A stretch of DNA of 64,000 nucleotides from Schumannella luteola (GTDB lineage Bacteria > Actinomycetota > Actinomycetes > Actinomycetales > Microbacteriaceae). Under the pieces are notes generated by a model. It was not told the origin of the DNA. It ran no database searches and was given only the letters and a program-made list of their open reading frames with translations. Made by a program: the position numbers and the translations under genes. The stretch is taken from assembly GCF_013408685.1 (NCBI RefSeq), contig NZ_JACBZY010000001.1, positions 2,790,001 to 2,854,000 on the forward strand, read 5' to 3'. Positions 46,325 to 56,828 of the stretch are shown here, in pieces. Each line of letters begins with the position of its first letter. Positions within the stretch are counted from its first letter, which is position 1.

Positions 46325-46687
46325 ATGGCAGATCGAAGCCTGCGCGGTATGCGACTCGGATCCCAGAGCCTGCAGAGCGAAGAGGGTATCGAGTTCTCAC
46401 CGCGCAAGAAGAGCGTCTATCGCACCGAGGAGGGCACGACCTTCGAGGTCATGTTCTCGGCCGACGCCGAGGTCCCCGAGTTCTGGTCGTCGCCCCGCAC
46501 CGGCCAGGAGGGCCGGCTGATCGGCGATGACGGCGAGCTCGTCGAGATCGAGGAGATCGCGGTCAAGCCGGTGCGCACCCACTGGGACATGCTGCTCGAG
46601 CGCCGCACCGAGGCGGAGCTCGAAGAGCTGCTGCAGGAGCGCCTCGAGTACCTGCGGGCTCGTCGCGGCACCCGCAAGAGCGCCTGA
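46325..46687 (+). CDS. rbpA: RNA polymerase-binding protein RbpA
   Basis: Actinobacterial transcription factor RbpA (120 aa), which binds RNA polymerase and the principal sigma factor and stabilises the open complex. The core beta-barrel region is SPRKKSVYRTEEGTTFEVMFS, with PEFWSSPRTGQEGRL. The C-terminal sigma-interaction helix contains HWDMLLERRTEAELEELL. It is of normal length and complete. It is monocistronic, between two hairpins. Its promoter lies in the 60 nt after the previous terminator. Confidence 0.95.
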   Translation: MADRSLRGMRLGSQSLQSEEGIEFSPRKKSVYRTEEGTTFEVMFSADAEVPEFWSSPRTGQEGRLIGDDGELVEIEEIAVKPVRTHWDMLLERRTEAELEELLQERLEYLRARRGTRKSA

Positions 46688-46709
46688 GGGCACGCACTCC
46701 CCCGACTTG

Positions 46710-46741
46710 CTGGCGGCGCCGTCTTCGGACGGCGCCGCCAG
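46710..46741. terminator. Bidirectional TTCG-tetraloop terminator (rbpA/lnt)
   Basis: CTGGCGGCGCCGTC-TTCG-GACGGCGCCGCCAG is a perfect 14-bp stem closed by a TTCG tetraloop. It is between convergent rbpA and lnt. Confidence 0.85.
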
Positions 46742-46787
46742 TGTCATGTCCGGCGCGACAGAGTCCGAGGCGTGAGCGGCCCGCGCG

Positions 46788-48389
46788 TCAGAGCCCCGCG
46801 CCGCGGTCGAGCCGCGAGCGGATGCCGGCCGCCGCGAGCAGCAGCAGTCCGCCGAGCGCGAGGAACCACTCCAGCTGGAGGCCGATCGCGACGGCGGGCG
46901 TCGTCCCGGTGCGCAGCGGCACGTCATCCACGATGACTCCCGGCTCGTACGTCGGGAGCCGGTGCGTGACGGTGCCGTCGGGCAGCACGACGGCCGAGGT
47001 GCCCACCGTCGAGATGTTGACGACCGACCGTCCGAGCTCGAGTGCGCGCACCTGGGCGATCGCGAGCTGCTGGACGCTCTCGTCGGTGTCCTCGCCGAAG
47101 TCGGCGTTGTTCGTCTGCGCGAGGATCACCTGCGCGCCGTCGTCGACGCTCTGCCGCATGATCGCGTCGTCGACGATGTCGAAGCAGATCGCGAAGCCGG
47201 CGATGGCCTTGCCGACATCCATCACCGTGTCGGTCCTGCCGGGCGAGTACTCGCGCTGCACCAGATCGATCAGGTCGGGGGCGAAGGGCCGCCAGAAGGC
47301 GCGGTCGGGGATGTACTCGCCGAACGGCACCGGGTGCTTCTTGTCGTAGTGGTCGACCGCCCCGCCGTCCTTCCAGAGGAGCGAGGTGTTGAAGTACTCG
47401 TCGTCGCGGTGGGTGATCGTGCCGCCGACGATCGGGGCGTCGGCCTCCGCCGAGACCAGATCCCAGATGCGCGCGGCCCAGCCGTCGCGCAGCGGGTCGA
47501 CGTCGGAGGCGCCCTCGGGCCAGACGACGACATCCACCTTCTGGTCGAAGACCGGCTCGGTGGCTTGAGCCTGACCGAGCAGGTTGTCGCCGACGTTCTC
47601 GGGCGGATCGAAGTAGCCCGCCTTGGTGTCGCCCTGAACGGCTCCGACGCGCAGCGTGCCGTCGGGCGTGGTCGGGAACGCCGGCACGACGAGCACCGCC
47701 AGCGCGACCGCGGTGACGACCGCACCCCGCAGCGCGCGGCGGCCGGCCGGATCGAGCGCGACCTCGATCGCGACCGCGACGAGCAGCACCATCAGGAAGC
47801 TGAGCGCCGAGGAGCCGAGCCAGCTGAACAGGCCCTGGAACGGCGACTCCGACTGCGAGAACGCGACGCGCCCCCACGAGAAGCCGCCATAGGGCCAGAC
47901 GCTCGAGACGCCCTCGCGCAGGATCCACAGCCCCGCGACGACGGCCGGAAGCAGCGCCAGGCGACCCGCGCGCCCGGGTACGACGTGCGGGAGCCAGCGG
48001 TAGGCGAGCGCGATGAGCATCGCGCCGCCCGCCATCCAGAGCGACATGAGCGTCGCGAGCGCCGTCCAGGGCAGCACCCCGAGGAAGCGCGAGGCCCAGC
48101 CGATGTGCGGGAACCAGAACGCCGCGCCGAACACGAAGCCGACGAGGAAGGCGGCGCCGAGACGCCGACCGCGCAGGGTGACGAGAGCGAGGGCGATCGC
48201 CGGGAAGGCGAGGATCCAGATCGCCGGACCGGGGAAGGCCGCGCGCAGCAGCAGGCCGCCGGCCGCGGCGAGCAGCACGGCCCCGAGGAGCGGGATGCGG
48301 CCGCCGAGGACGAAGCCGTCGCGACGCGCTCGGACGCCGGCGACCGCCGCGAGCACGACCGCGCGTCGCGGGAGGACCTCTGCGCTCAC
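46788..48389 (-). CDS. lnt: Apolipoprotein N-acyltransferase
   Basis: A 533-aa Lnt that N-acylates the lipid-modified Cys of lipoproteins. An N-terminal region of about six TM segments (to residue 210) precedes a nitrilase-like domain. The catalytic triad is visible: Glu292 in VWPEGA, Lys350/351 in KKHPVPFGEY, and Cys402 in FAICFDI. A final TM near the C-terminus follows. The GTG at 48389 overlaps the helicase stop (GTGA). The several lipoprotein genes in the window would be among its substrates. Confidence 0.92.
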   Translation of the reverse strand: MSAEVLPRRAVVLAAVAGVRARRDGFVLGGRIPLLGAVLLAAAGGLLLRAAFPGPAIWILAFPAIALALVTLRGRRLGAAFLVGFVFGAAFWFPHIGWASRFLGVLPWTALATLMSLWMAGGAMLIALAYRWLPHVVPGRAGRLALLPAVVAGLWILREGVSSVWPYGGFSWGRVAFSQSESPFQGLFSWLGSSALSFLMVLLVAVAIEVALDPAGRRALRGAVVTAVALAVLVVPAFPTTPDGTLRVGAVQGDTKAGYFDPPENVGDNLLGQAQATEPVFDQKVDVVVWPEGASDVDPLRDGWAARIWDLVSAEADAPIVGGTITHRDDEYFNTSLLWKDGGAVDHYDKKHPVPFGEYIPDRAFWRPFAPDLIDLVQREYSPGRTDTVMDVGKAIAGFAICFDIVDDAIMRQSVDDGAQVILAQTNNADFGEDTDESVQQLAIAQVRALELGRSVVNISTVGTSAVVLPDGTVTHRLPTYEPGVIVDDVPLRTGTTPAVAIGLQLEWFLALGGLLLLAAAGIRSRLDRGAGL

Positions 48390-50833
48390 GACACCGCCGA
48401 ATCGGAGACGACGCCGCGGCGGATGCCGTCGATCGCGCGGCGCGCGGTCGGCCCGACGCGCCCCTCGGCGACGATCGAGATCTGATCGAGCAGGTCGATG
48501 ACCTGTTTCATCCAGCGCACGAAGTCGCCCGCCGCGAGATCGGCGTCGCGCAGCACGCTGTCGAGGCGCGCACCGCCGGCCCAGCGGTAGGCGGCCAGCG
48601 AGAGGCCCGCGGCCGGCGCGTCCTTCGACGGCAGCCGGTGCTCGTCCTCGAGATCGCTCAGGTTCGCCCACAGCTCCTCGGTCGCGCCGAAGGCCTTGCG
48701 GAACGGCCCGCGCGGCAGCTCGACCGGCTCGCCCGACTCCCGGCGGGGCTCGTAGACGAGCGCGGTGACGAGCGCGGCGAGGGCCGGCGCATCCAGCTCG
48801 TCCCAGAGGCCGCGACGCAGGCACTCGGCGACCAGCAGGTCGCGTTCGCCGTAGATGCGGCGCAGCAGGCGGCCGTCGAGGGTGGTCTCGATCTGGTCGC
48901 CCTTGCCGCTGAGGTAGCCGAGCTCGAGCAGCACGTCGGTGACGCGGTCGAACACCTTCGCGACGGCCCCGGTGCGCCCCTCCACCTGCGAGGTGAGCTG
49001 GTCGGTCTCGCGCTTGAGGCGCCACCAGCGCTCAGCCCAGCGGGCGTGCGCCTCGCGGTCGTTGCAGGAATGGCAGGGATGCTGCCGCATCCGCCGGCGC
49101 AAGTCGGCCATGTGCCGCTGGCGGCGCTCGCGCTCGCCACGGCTGCCGCCATCGGAGCGGGCGTTCTTGCGCTCGAGGTCGCTGAGCTCGCGGCGCAGCG
49201 CCGCGTACTCGCGGAAGTCGCCGAGGTGGCAGCTCATCGCCTGCGCGTAGCCGTCCATGCTCTCGCGCTGCGCCTTGACCTTGCGGGCCAGATCGACGAC
49301 CGCCCGGTCGGCCTGGAACTGGGCGAACGAGCTCTCGAGGATCTCGCGCGTGCGCACCCGGCCGAACTGCGCGACCAGGTTGACCGCCATGTTGTACGTC
49401 GGCCGGAAGCTCGAGTTGAGCGGGTAGCTGCGCCGGGAGGCGAGCGAGGCGACGGCCTGAGGGTTCAGTCCGCTCGACCACTGGATGACGGAGTGGCCCT
49501 CGACATCGATGCCGCGGCGCCCGGCGCGGCCGGTGAGCTGGGTGTACTCCCCCGGCGTGATCGGCACGCGGGCCTCGCCGTTGAACTTCTCGAGCTTCTC
49601 GAGCACGACCGTGCGCGCGGGCATGTTCACGCCGAGCGCCAGCGTCTCGGTCGCGAAGACGACCTTGACCAGCTTGCGCTGGAAGAGCTCCTCGATGACC
49701 TCCTTGAAGGCCGGCAGCAGCCCGGCGTGGTGCGCGGCGACACCGCGGGTCAGGCCCTCGAGCCACTCCCAGTAGCCGAGCACGGCGAGATCCTCGTCGC
49801 GCAGCGTGCGGCAGCGCTCCTCCGCGATCGCGCGGATCTCCTCGCGCTCCCAGGCCTCGGTGAGCCGGATGCCGCTGCGCACGACCTGGGTGACGGCGGC
49901 GTCGCATCCCACCCGGCTGAAGACGAAGAAGATGGCCGGCAGCAGGTTCTTGTCGTCGAGCATGTGCACGAAGGCGGCCCGGTCGACGCGGTCGGCGTTG
50001 CGGAAGTCGCGACGACCGGTGTCCTTGTGGTGGATGCGGCGCAGGTCGCCGCCGGCGCGCCCGCCGAGCCCGCGTCCGCCCGCCGCGGCGAGGCGCGCGA
50101 GCTCGGGGTTGACGCGGTTCGTCGCGGCCTGCCCTGAGGAGTCGAAGAGGTCGAGCAGCTTCGTGCGCACCAGGACGTGCTGGTCGAGCGGCACCGGGCG
50201 CTCCTCTGACACGATCACGTCGGTGTGCCCGCGCACCGCGCCGAGCCAGTCGCCGAACTCCTCGGCGTTCGACACCGTGGCGCTGAGCGACACCATCCGC
50301 ACCTGCTTCGGCAGGTGGATGATGACCTCCTCCCACACGGCTCCGCGGAATCGGTCGGCGAGGTAGTGCACCTCGTCCATCACGACGAACGCCAGATCGG
50401 TCAGCAGCGGCGAGTCGGCGTAGAGCATGTTGCGCAGCACTTCGGTCGTCATCACGACGACGCGGGCCGAGCTGTTGATGTTGCTGTCGCCGGTCAGCAG
50501 GCCGACCTCGTCGGAGCCGTACTCGGCGACCAGCTCGGCGTACTTCTGGTTCGACAGCGCCTTCATCGGGGTCGTGTAGAAGACCTTGTCGCGCGGCTCG
50601 AACATCGCCAGGTAGACCGCGAACTCGGCGACGATCGTCTTGCCCGCGCCGGTCGGGGCGGCGACGAGCACGCTGCGCCCCTCCTCCAGCGTGCGGCAGG
50701 CCGCCAGCTGGAAGGGGTCGAGGTCGTAGGCGAGCTTCGCCCGGAACGCCTCCAGACGCAGGAATCCGCGGCGCGCCCGCGACTGGGCGTAGCGCTCGGA
50801 GGGGCTCGGGGCGCTCGATTCGGTCGTGCTCAT
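48386..50833 (-). CDS. Ski2-like DEAD/DEAH helicase (HelY)
   Basis: An 815-aa superfamily 2 helicase. Motif I APTGAGKT is near residue 60, motif II MDEVHYL near 150, motif III SLSATV, and motif VI QLTGRAGRRG. A long C-terminal region contains CHSCNDREAHAR and charged helices, as in Ski2/Mtr4-like and HelY proteins. It probably remodels RNA, but its substrate is not proven. It is encoded downstream of tatC (ATGA overlap) and coupled to lnt. The pafB-pafC-tatA-tatC-helicase order is widespread in actinobacteria. Confidence 0.9.
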   Translation of the reverse strand: MSTTESSAPSPSERYAQSRARRGFLRLEAFRAKLAYDLDPFQLAACRTLEEGRSVLVAAPTGAGKTIVAEFAVYLAMFEPRDKVFYTTPMKALSNQKYAELVAEYGSDEVGLLTGDSNINSSARVVVMTTEVLRNMLYADSPLLTDLAFVVMDEVHYLADRFRGAVWEEVIIHLPKQVRMVSLSATVSNAEEFGDWLGAVRGHTDVIVSEERPVPLDQHVLVRTKLLDLFDSSGQAATNRVNPELARLAAAGGRGLGGRAGGDLRRIHHKDTGRRDFRNADRVDRAAFVHMLDDKNLLPAIFFVFSRVGCDAAVTQVVRSGIRLTEAWEREEIRAIAEERCRTLRDEDLAVLGYWEWLEGLTRGVAAHHAGLLPAFKEVIEELFQRKLVKVVFATETLALGVNMPARTVVLEKLEKFNGEARVPITPGEYTQLTGRAGRRGIDVEGHSVIQWSSGLNPQAVASLASRRSYPLNSSFRPTYNMAVNLVAQFGRVRTREILESSFAQFQADRAVVDLARKVKAQRESMDGYAQAMSCHLGDFREYAALRRELSDLERKNARSDGGSRGERERRQRHMADLRRRMRQHPCHSCNDREAHARWAERWWRLKRETDQLTSQVEGRTGAVAKVFDRVTDVLLELGYLSGKGDQIETTLDGRLLRRIYGERDLLVAECLRRGLWDELDAPALAALVTALVYEPRRESGEPVELPRGPFRKAFGATEELWANLSDLEDEHRLPSKDAPAAGLSLAAYRWAGGARLDSVLRDADLAAGDFVRWMKQVIDLLDQISIVAEGRVGPTARRAIDGIRRGVVSDSAVS

Positions 50834-51648
50834 GCGCCGGCGGGGAGGCCGGCGTCGGTGCCGGCGATCGCCGCGGCCGTCTTCCGGTCGACGGAGCGGT
50901 CGTGAAGCAGGGCCAGTCCGACGGCGCCGAAGTAGAGCGCCACCATCGGCACGGCGAGCAGGAACATCGAGAAGAGGTCGGCCGCCGGCGTCGCCGCCGC
51001 GGTGAAGAGCGTGATCGCCAGGATCGCCCAGCGCCATCCCTTGAGGATCGACTTGCCGCGCAGGATGCCGGCGAAGTTCAGCAGCACCAGGAACACCGGG
51101 AGCACGAAGGCGACGCCGGTGGCGAGCACGAGCTTGAGGATGAAGTCGAGGAAGTACTTGGCGTCGAAGAACGTCGTGCCGTTGGCCGGCACGAAGCTCG
51201 CCATCAGCTCGACGATGTGCGGCATCACGTAGAACCCGGCCGTGCACCCGGCGAGGAACAGCGGCACCGCCGAGAAGAAGAAGCCGAAGACGTAGCGCTT
51301 CTCGGTCTTGGTGAGTCCGGGCGTGAGGAAGCCGAAGATCTGCAGCAGCCAGATCGGGCTCGAGATCACGATGCCGATCGCCAGTGCGACCTGGAATCGC
51401 ACATCGAAGGCGGTGGCGATGCCGGCGAAGTTGATCGAGACGGAGTTCTTCTTCGCCTCCGAGAGCACGGTGACGGGGTTCGAGAGGATCGGCCAGACCA
51501 GGTCGTAGAGGAAGAATCCCGCCACGGTACCCAGGAGGATCCCCGCGGCGCCGATCATCAGGCGGTTGCGGAGTTCGACCAGATGCTCCCCGAGGGACAT
51601 CCGTCCTTCAGGGTTGCGCTGCCGCCTCCGCTTGGTGCGCGCGGCCAC
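50830..51648 (-). CDS. tatC: Sec-independent protein translocase TatC
   Basis: The multispanning core of the twin-arginine translocase (272 aa), which recognises twin-arginine signals. MSLGEHLVELRNRL near the start and LTPGLTKTEKR between helices are characteristic. Six TM helices are expected. The GTG at 51648 is 5 nt after the tatA stop; an internal ATG (MSLGEHL) is a possible later start, but the basic N-terminal extension is common in actinobacteria. It overlaps the helicase gene (ATGA). Confidence 0.95.
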   Translation of the reverse strand: MAARTKRRRQRNPEGRMSLGEHLVELRNRLMIGAAGILLGTVAGFFLYDLVWPILSNPVTVLSEAKKNSVSINFAGIATAFDVRFQVALAIGIVISSPIWLLQIFGFLTPGLTKTEKRYVFGFFFSAVPLFLAGCTAGFYVMPHIVELMASFVPANGTTFFDAKYFLDFILKLVLATGVAFVLPVFLVLLNFAGILRGKSILKGWRWAILAITLFTAAATPAADLFSMFLLAVPMVALYFGAVGLALLHDRSVDRKTAAAIAGTDAGLPAGA

Positions 51649-51653
51649 CCGCG

Positions 51654-51911
51654 TCAGGACCTGTCGGCGGGCGGAGCGCTCGTCGTCGTGGCCGACGAGG
51701 TCTCGACGGGAGCCGAAGCGGCGTTCTCAGCGGTGCCGGACTGGGCGTCTTTGCCCTTGTCCTCGTCCTTGAGCTCGCTCTTGAGGATCTTGGCCGACTG
51801 GCCGACGCTGCGGGCGAGAGCCGGGAGCTTGGTCGCGCCGAAGATCAGGACGATGACCGCGAGGACCAGCAGCAGGTGCCAGCCGGTGAATGCGTTGCCG
51901 AAAATACCCAT
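51654..51911 (-). CDS. tatA: Twin-arginine translocase subunit TatA/E
   Basis: An 85-aa single-TM pore-forming component of the Tat system. It shows GWHLLLVLAVIVLIFG, followed by TKLPALARSVGQSAKILKSEL, the amphipathic helix. A Ser/Thr/Ala-rich tail ends the protein. GGAGGATC lies upstream of the ATG. It is followed by tatC after 5 nt. No tatB is in the window. Confidence 0.95.
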   Translation of the reverse strand: MGIFGNAFTGWHLLLVLAVIVLIFGATKLPALARSVGQSAKILKSELKDEDKGKDAQSGTAENAASAPVETSSATTTSAPPADRS

Positions 51912-51986
51912 GGTCCGATCCTCCGTGGTCGGGAAGTGTCCTTCAGTGTAACCCCGGCATCCGCGCACTCAGTGAGGTGCGGCCGA

Positions 51987-52988
51987 TCAGTCCGCGGTGT
52001 AACGCCCCAGTGCCGCCTGTGCCCAGGCTTCGACGGCCGCGCGCGCCTCCGCCGGTGCGACGACGGTCGCGACGCCCGGCATGCCCGCGATCAAGCGCTT
52101 CAGCATGTCGAGGTGCGAGATCGGCAGCTCGAGGCGCACGAGGTCGCCGTGCACCGAACGGGGCGCGCCCTCGGGGATGTAGTCGTCGAGCAGCGGTACG
52201 GCCGCCGCCGCCACGTCGAGCGTCACGACCAGCTCGGTCGTCGCCCCCTCGAAGAGCTTCTCGGGCAGGGCGACCTCGTCGACGCGGTGCTCGATCGGCC
52301 GGTCGGTGACGATGACATCCGCCATGCGGTCGAGGCGGAAGGTGCGCACGGCCTGACGCAGGTGGCACCAGCCGCGCAGATACCAGTCGGTGTCGTTGGA
52401 GTCGATGCGCAGCGGGTCGACGCGACGGCGCTCGCGCTCGCCGCGCGAGTTGAGGTAGTCGAGCTCGAGCTGCATCCCGCGCGTGACGGCGTCGCGGATC
52501 GTCGCGAGTCGCGCATCCGTCGCCTCGCCGGCCACTCCCACCGGGGCGACCTGCCCGGAGGTGCCGCGCGAGAGCTTGCCCATGAGCGTCGCGATCGCCG
52601 CGCTGTCAGCCGTCTCGGGCAGCGAGGAGAGGTACTGGAGTCCGGCGATGAGCGCCGCGGCCTCGCGCGCGGAGAAGCGCGGAGCGTCGTCGATGGCGAC
52701 GAGGTTCGTGAGCACGATCTCGCCGCGCTCCTCGAAGGCATCCCAGGCGATGTCGAAGAGGTCGCCGTGCTGGTACGACGAGGTGTCGCCCGGCACGCCG
52801 CTCACGGCGATCAGCTCGACCGACTCGCGCACGAGGTCGGCATCCACGTCGAAGTGCGCAGCGGCCTCGTCGACCGTGACGCGCTCGTGGTCCATGAGCC
52901 ACGGCACGAGCGCGAGCAGGAAGGCGAGCCGGTCGCGGGCGCTGAACTTGGGGCCGGCGGGGGGCGCGTCGGCGTTACGCCGGGGCAT
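51987..52988 (-). CDS. pafC: WYL-domain transcriptional activator PafC
   Basis: A 333-aa protein with an N-terminal winged-helix-like part (RDRLAFLLALVPWLM...) and a WYL domain (GMQLELDYLNSRGERERRRVDPLRI and DTDWYLRGWCHLRQAVRTFRLDRM). Together with PafB it activates many DNA-damage genes independently of LexA in mycobacteria. It overlaps pafB by 14 nt (52975-52988), so the pair is coupled. The ATG at 52988 gives full length. Confidence 0.9.
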   Translation of the reverse strand: MPRRNADAPPAGPKFSARDRLAFLLALVPWLMDHERVTVDEAAAHFDVDADLVRESVELIAVSGVPGDTSSYQHGDLFDIAWDAFEERGEIVLTNLVAIDDAPRFSAREAAALIAGLQYLSSLPETADSAAIATLMGKLSRGTSGQVAPVGVAGEATDARLATIRDAVTRGMQLELDYLNSRGERERRRVDPLRIDSNDTDWYLRGWCHLRQAVRTFRLDRMADVIVTDRPIEHRVDEVALPEKLFEGATTELVVTLDVAAAAVPLLDDYIPEGAPRSVHGDLVRLELPISHLDMLKRLIAGMPGVATVVAPAEARAAVEAWAQAALGRYTAD

Positions 52989-54006
52989 GGACCGCTCCGA
53001 TCACGGTGAGCCGGTCGCGCACGGCGGCGCGCAGGGCGGCGGGCTCGAGCACGACGACCTCGGGGCCGAACGCGGCCAGCTCGTCGGCGAGGATCGCGAG
53101 ATCGACGAAGTGCAGTCGCAGACGGACGTCGGCGTCGGCGTCGGCGTCGGCGGCATCGGCGGCGAGCCGCTCGGCCCCGGCGCGGCTGCCCAGGCGTCGA
53201 TCGGCGTCGCTGCCCGCGACGACCTCGAGTTCGGCGATCCCGGCCTCCCACACCTCGGCGAGCGAGGCGAGCGCTTCGGCGGCGAAGTCGCCGTCGCGGG
53301 CGGGCGCCGGCTTGCCGGTCGTGACGGCGCCGACGATCCGACGCAGCAGGAACATCTTGCGCTTGCCTGAGTCGGGCTCCTCGGCGGAGAGGTGCCAGCG
53401 CCCCTGGTACTGCACGAGCGCGAGCGGGATGACGTGGCGATCACTCGCCTCGGTCTGGCCCGGCTTCAAGTACTGGAAGCGCACGGTCAGGTGCTTCTCG
53501 AGCGCGGCGTCGATCGCCGCGAATGCCGCATCCCGCGATCGCAGCCGCGGCGCGTAGCCGAGCACGGGCTGCTGCGCCTGAGCGCCGCCGAGTCCGCGCA
53601 GCTTGAGCAGCGCACGGCGCGACTCCCCTGATAGCGCCCCCTCGCGCCACACCATCGCGGCGAGGTTGAGCATCGAGGTCTCCTCGGCCGAGAAGCGCAC
53701 ATCCGTCGGCAGCTCGTAGGCGCCCTTGCGGATGCGGTAGCGCAGCAGCTGGTTGTTGCCGGCGTCGCCGGGCGACTCCACCGTCTCGAGCGGCACACCG
53801 AGGTCGCGGATGTCGTCTTTGTCGCGCTCGAACTGACGCTCGAGGTTCGCGTTGTCGCCGCCCTTGTCGAAGCGCTGACGGTAGCCCTGCACCGTCGACA
53901 GGATCTCGCTCTTGCTCAGACCGCCCTCGGTGGCGAGCAGCGCCAGCACGAGGCTGAAGAGGCGCTCCTCGACGGCGACGCGCGGCGCGGGTTTCGATGC
54001 GGACAC
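52975..54006 (-). CDS. pafB: WYL-domain transcriptional activator PafB
   Basis: A 343-aa WYL protein, the partner of PafC. The N-terminal HTH region is RLFSLVLALLATEGGLSKSEILSTV. The WYL domain has LTVRFQYLKPGQTEASDRHVIP and QGRWHLSAEEP. The GTG at 54006 is chosen over the upstream GTG at 54030 because TAGGAT lies 7 nt before it and the transcript would be leaderless. A short GTC-GGC repeat encodes alternating Asp-Ala near residue 290. It heads the pafBC-tatAC-helicase-lnt operon. Confidence 0.9.
   Translation of the reverse strand: MSASKPAPRVAVEERLFSLVLALLATEGGLSKSEILSTVQGYRQRFDKGGDNANLERQFERDKDDIRDLGVPLETVESPGDAGNNQLLRYRIRKGAYELPTDVRFSAEETSMLNLAAMVWREGALSGESRRALLKLRGLGGAQAQQPVLGYAPRLRSRDAAFAAIDAALEKHLTVRFQYLKPGQTEASDRHVIPLALVQYQGRWHLSAEEPDSGKRKMFLLRRIVGAVTTGKPAPARDGDFAAEALASLAEVWEAGIAELEVVAGSDADRRLGSRAGAERLAADAADADADADVRLRLHFVDLAILADELAAFGPEVVVLEPAALRAAVRDRLTVIGAVHAPA
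53128..53151 (+). repeat. (GTCGGC)x4 hexanucleotide repeat inside pafB
   Basis: Four perfect 6-bp units encode alternating Asp and Ala on the minus strand. Changes in unit number would keep the frame. Confidence 0.85.
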
Positions 54007-54013
54007 GTGATGG

Positions 54014-54019
54014 ATCCTA
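54014..54019 (-). promoter_or_regulatory. -10 element for leaderless pafB
   Basis: TAGGAT on the minus strand ends 7 nt before the GTG at 54006. It is the probable promoter of the whole pafB-to-lnt operon. Confidence 0.5.
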
Positions 54020-54075
54020 GGTCGGGACACCCGGCCGTGTCCGTTGCGAGAGGTGCGGGGAAGTGCGCGCCCGGG

Positions 54076-55005
54076 TCAGCTGACGACGCCGAGCAGATCG
54101 ATCACGATGATCTGCGGGGCGGCGTTCGCGGCGCCGGACGAATCGGCCGGCACGACCTGGATGAGCTGCGTGCCGATCTTCTTGCCCACGAGCTGCGGCG
54201 AGAAGGGGTAGGTCGAGGAGTCGTCGCCAGCGGGGACGAGCGACGGCGAGTTGTTCTCCCAGGTCGACTGACCCGCGGTCGCGGTGTCGCCCCACTGGAA
54301 GACCGAGTACTGCACGAGCACGTTCTGGCCCTTGCGCACGGCCTTGCCTCCGCCCGCCTTGACGATCGCGGTCGTCTTCTCCTTCGGGGCGGGATCGCCC
54401 GGCAGCACGATGCCGGGCTGGCCGTCGGGCGCCGTGACGATCGCGGGGAGACCCGGGGTCTGCAGCTGGTTCACGCCGTCGGCCTTGCCGGGGAAGCGCT
54501 TCACGATGTCGGTCACCAGCACGAGCGTCGCGCTGTCGTCGATGCCCTGCTGCGCGAGGGCGCCCTCGCCGAAGATCTGCTTCGCCGTGGCTGTCAGCGC
54601 GATGCGCGACCCGGCGGTCTGGCAGAGCAGCGACTTCGCGAGCGCATCCTTCTGCTTCGTCCACCAGAAGGCGTCGCCGTTGGCGTCGTAGCCGACCGCC
54701 TGCAGCTTCTGGCCCGTGCGGGCGAGCGAGATGGTCGTCTTGAACTGCACGACGTCGCCCTGGCCGACCTGGGCGCCGTCGCCGCGCACGAGCGCGCTGA
54801 CCTGCGCGGTCTTCGAGCGCAGCGGGGTCGGGAAGTCGATCTTCGGCTCGGAGCCGACCTTGCCGGTCGCCGTCACGGTCGAGCTCGCCGCTCCCGAGCG
54901 GTACGGGCTGCAGGAGACGTCCTTGCCGGTCTCGGCCGGCGCGCAGGCGCTCAGCGAGGCGATCGCCAGGGCGGCGATGGCGAGAACGGGGGCGATGCGA
55001 CGCAC
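54076..55005 (-). CDS. FKBP-type peptidyl-prolyl isomerase lipoprotein
   Basis: A 309-aa exported prolyl isomerase. Signal peptide and lipobox LSAC are within the first 20 residues. Two FKBP-like halves follow: one with VQFKTTISLARTGQ and DIVKRFPGKADGV, and a second with VLVQYSVFQWGD and SPQLVGKKIGTQLIQVVP. It would assist folding of secreted proteins. The GTG at 55005 follows AAGGA. It is one of at least three putative lipoproteins in the window. Confidence 0.85.
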   Translation of the reverse strand: MRRIAPVLAIAALAIASLSACAPAETGKDVSCSPYRSGAASSTVTATGKVGSEPKIDFPTPLRSKTAQVSALVRGDGAQVGQGDVVQFKTTISLARTGQKLQAVGYDANGDAFWWTKQKDALAKSLLCQTAGSRIALTATAKQIFGEGALAQQGIDDSATLVLVTDIVKRFPGKADGVNQLQTPGLPAIVTAPDGQPGIVLPGDPAPKEKTTAIVKAGGGKAVRKGQNVLVQYSVFQWGDTATAGQSTWENNSPSLVPAGDDSSTYPFSPQLVGKKIGTQLIQVVPADSSGAANAAPQIIVIDLLGVVS

Positions 55006-55036
55006 GGGTGTCCTTCCGAAGGGGCCGAGGGAGAGT

Positions 55037-56754
<1,718 letters not shown>

Positions 56755-56762
56755 GAGCATCG

Positions 56763-56768
56763 AGTCTA
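56763..56768 (-). promoter_or_regulatory. -10 element for HAD-trmI operon
   Basis: TAGACT on the minus strand is 8 nt before GTG 56754. A divergent TATTGT at 56778-56783 probably serves the PAC2 gene. Confidence 0.45.
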
Positions 56769-56828
56769 CGGCGCGCCTATTGTTGTGCAGGACAGTCGGC
56801 CGGGTCGGTCGACGGGACGGATGACGGC

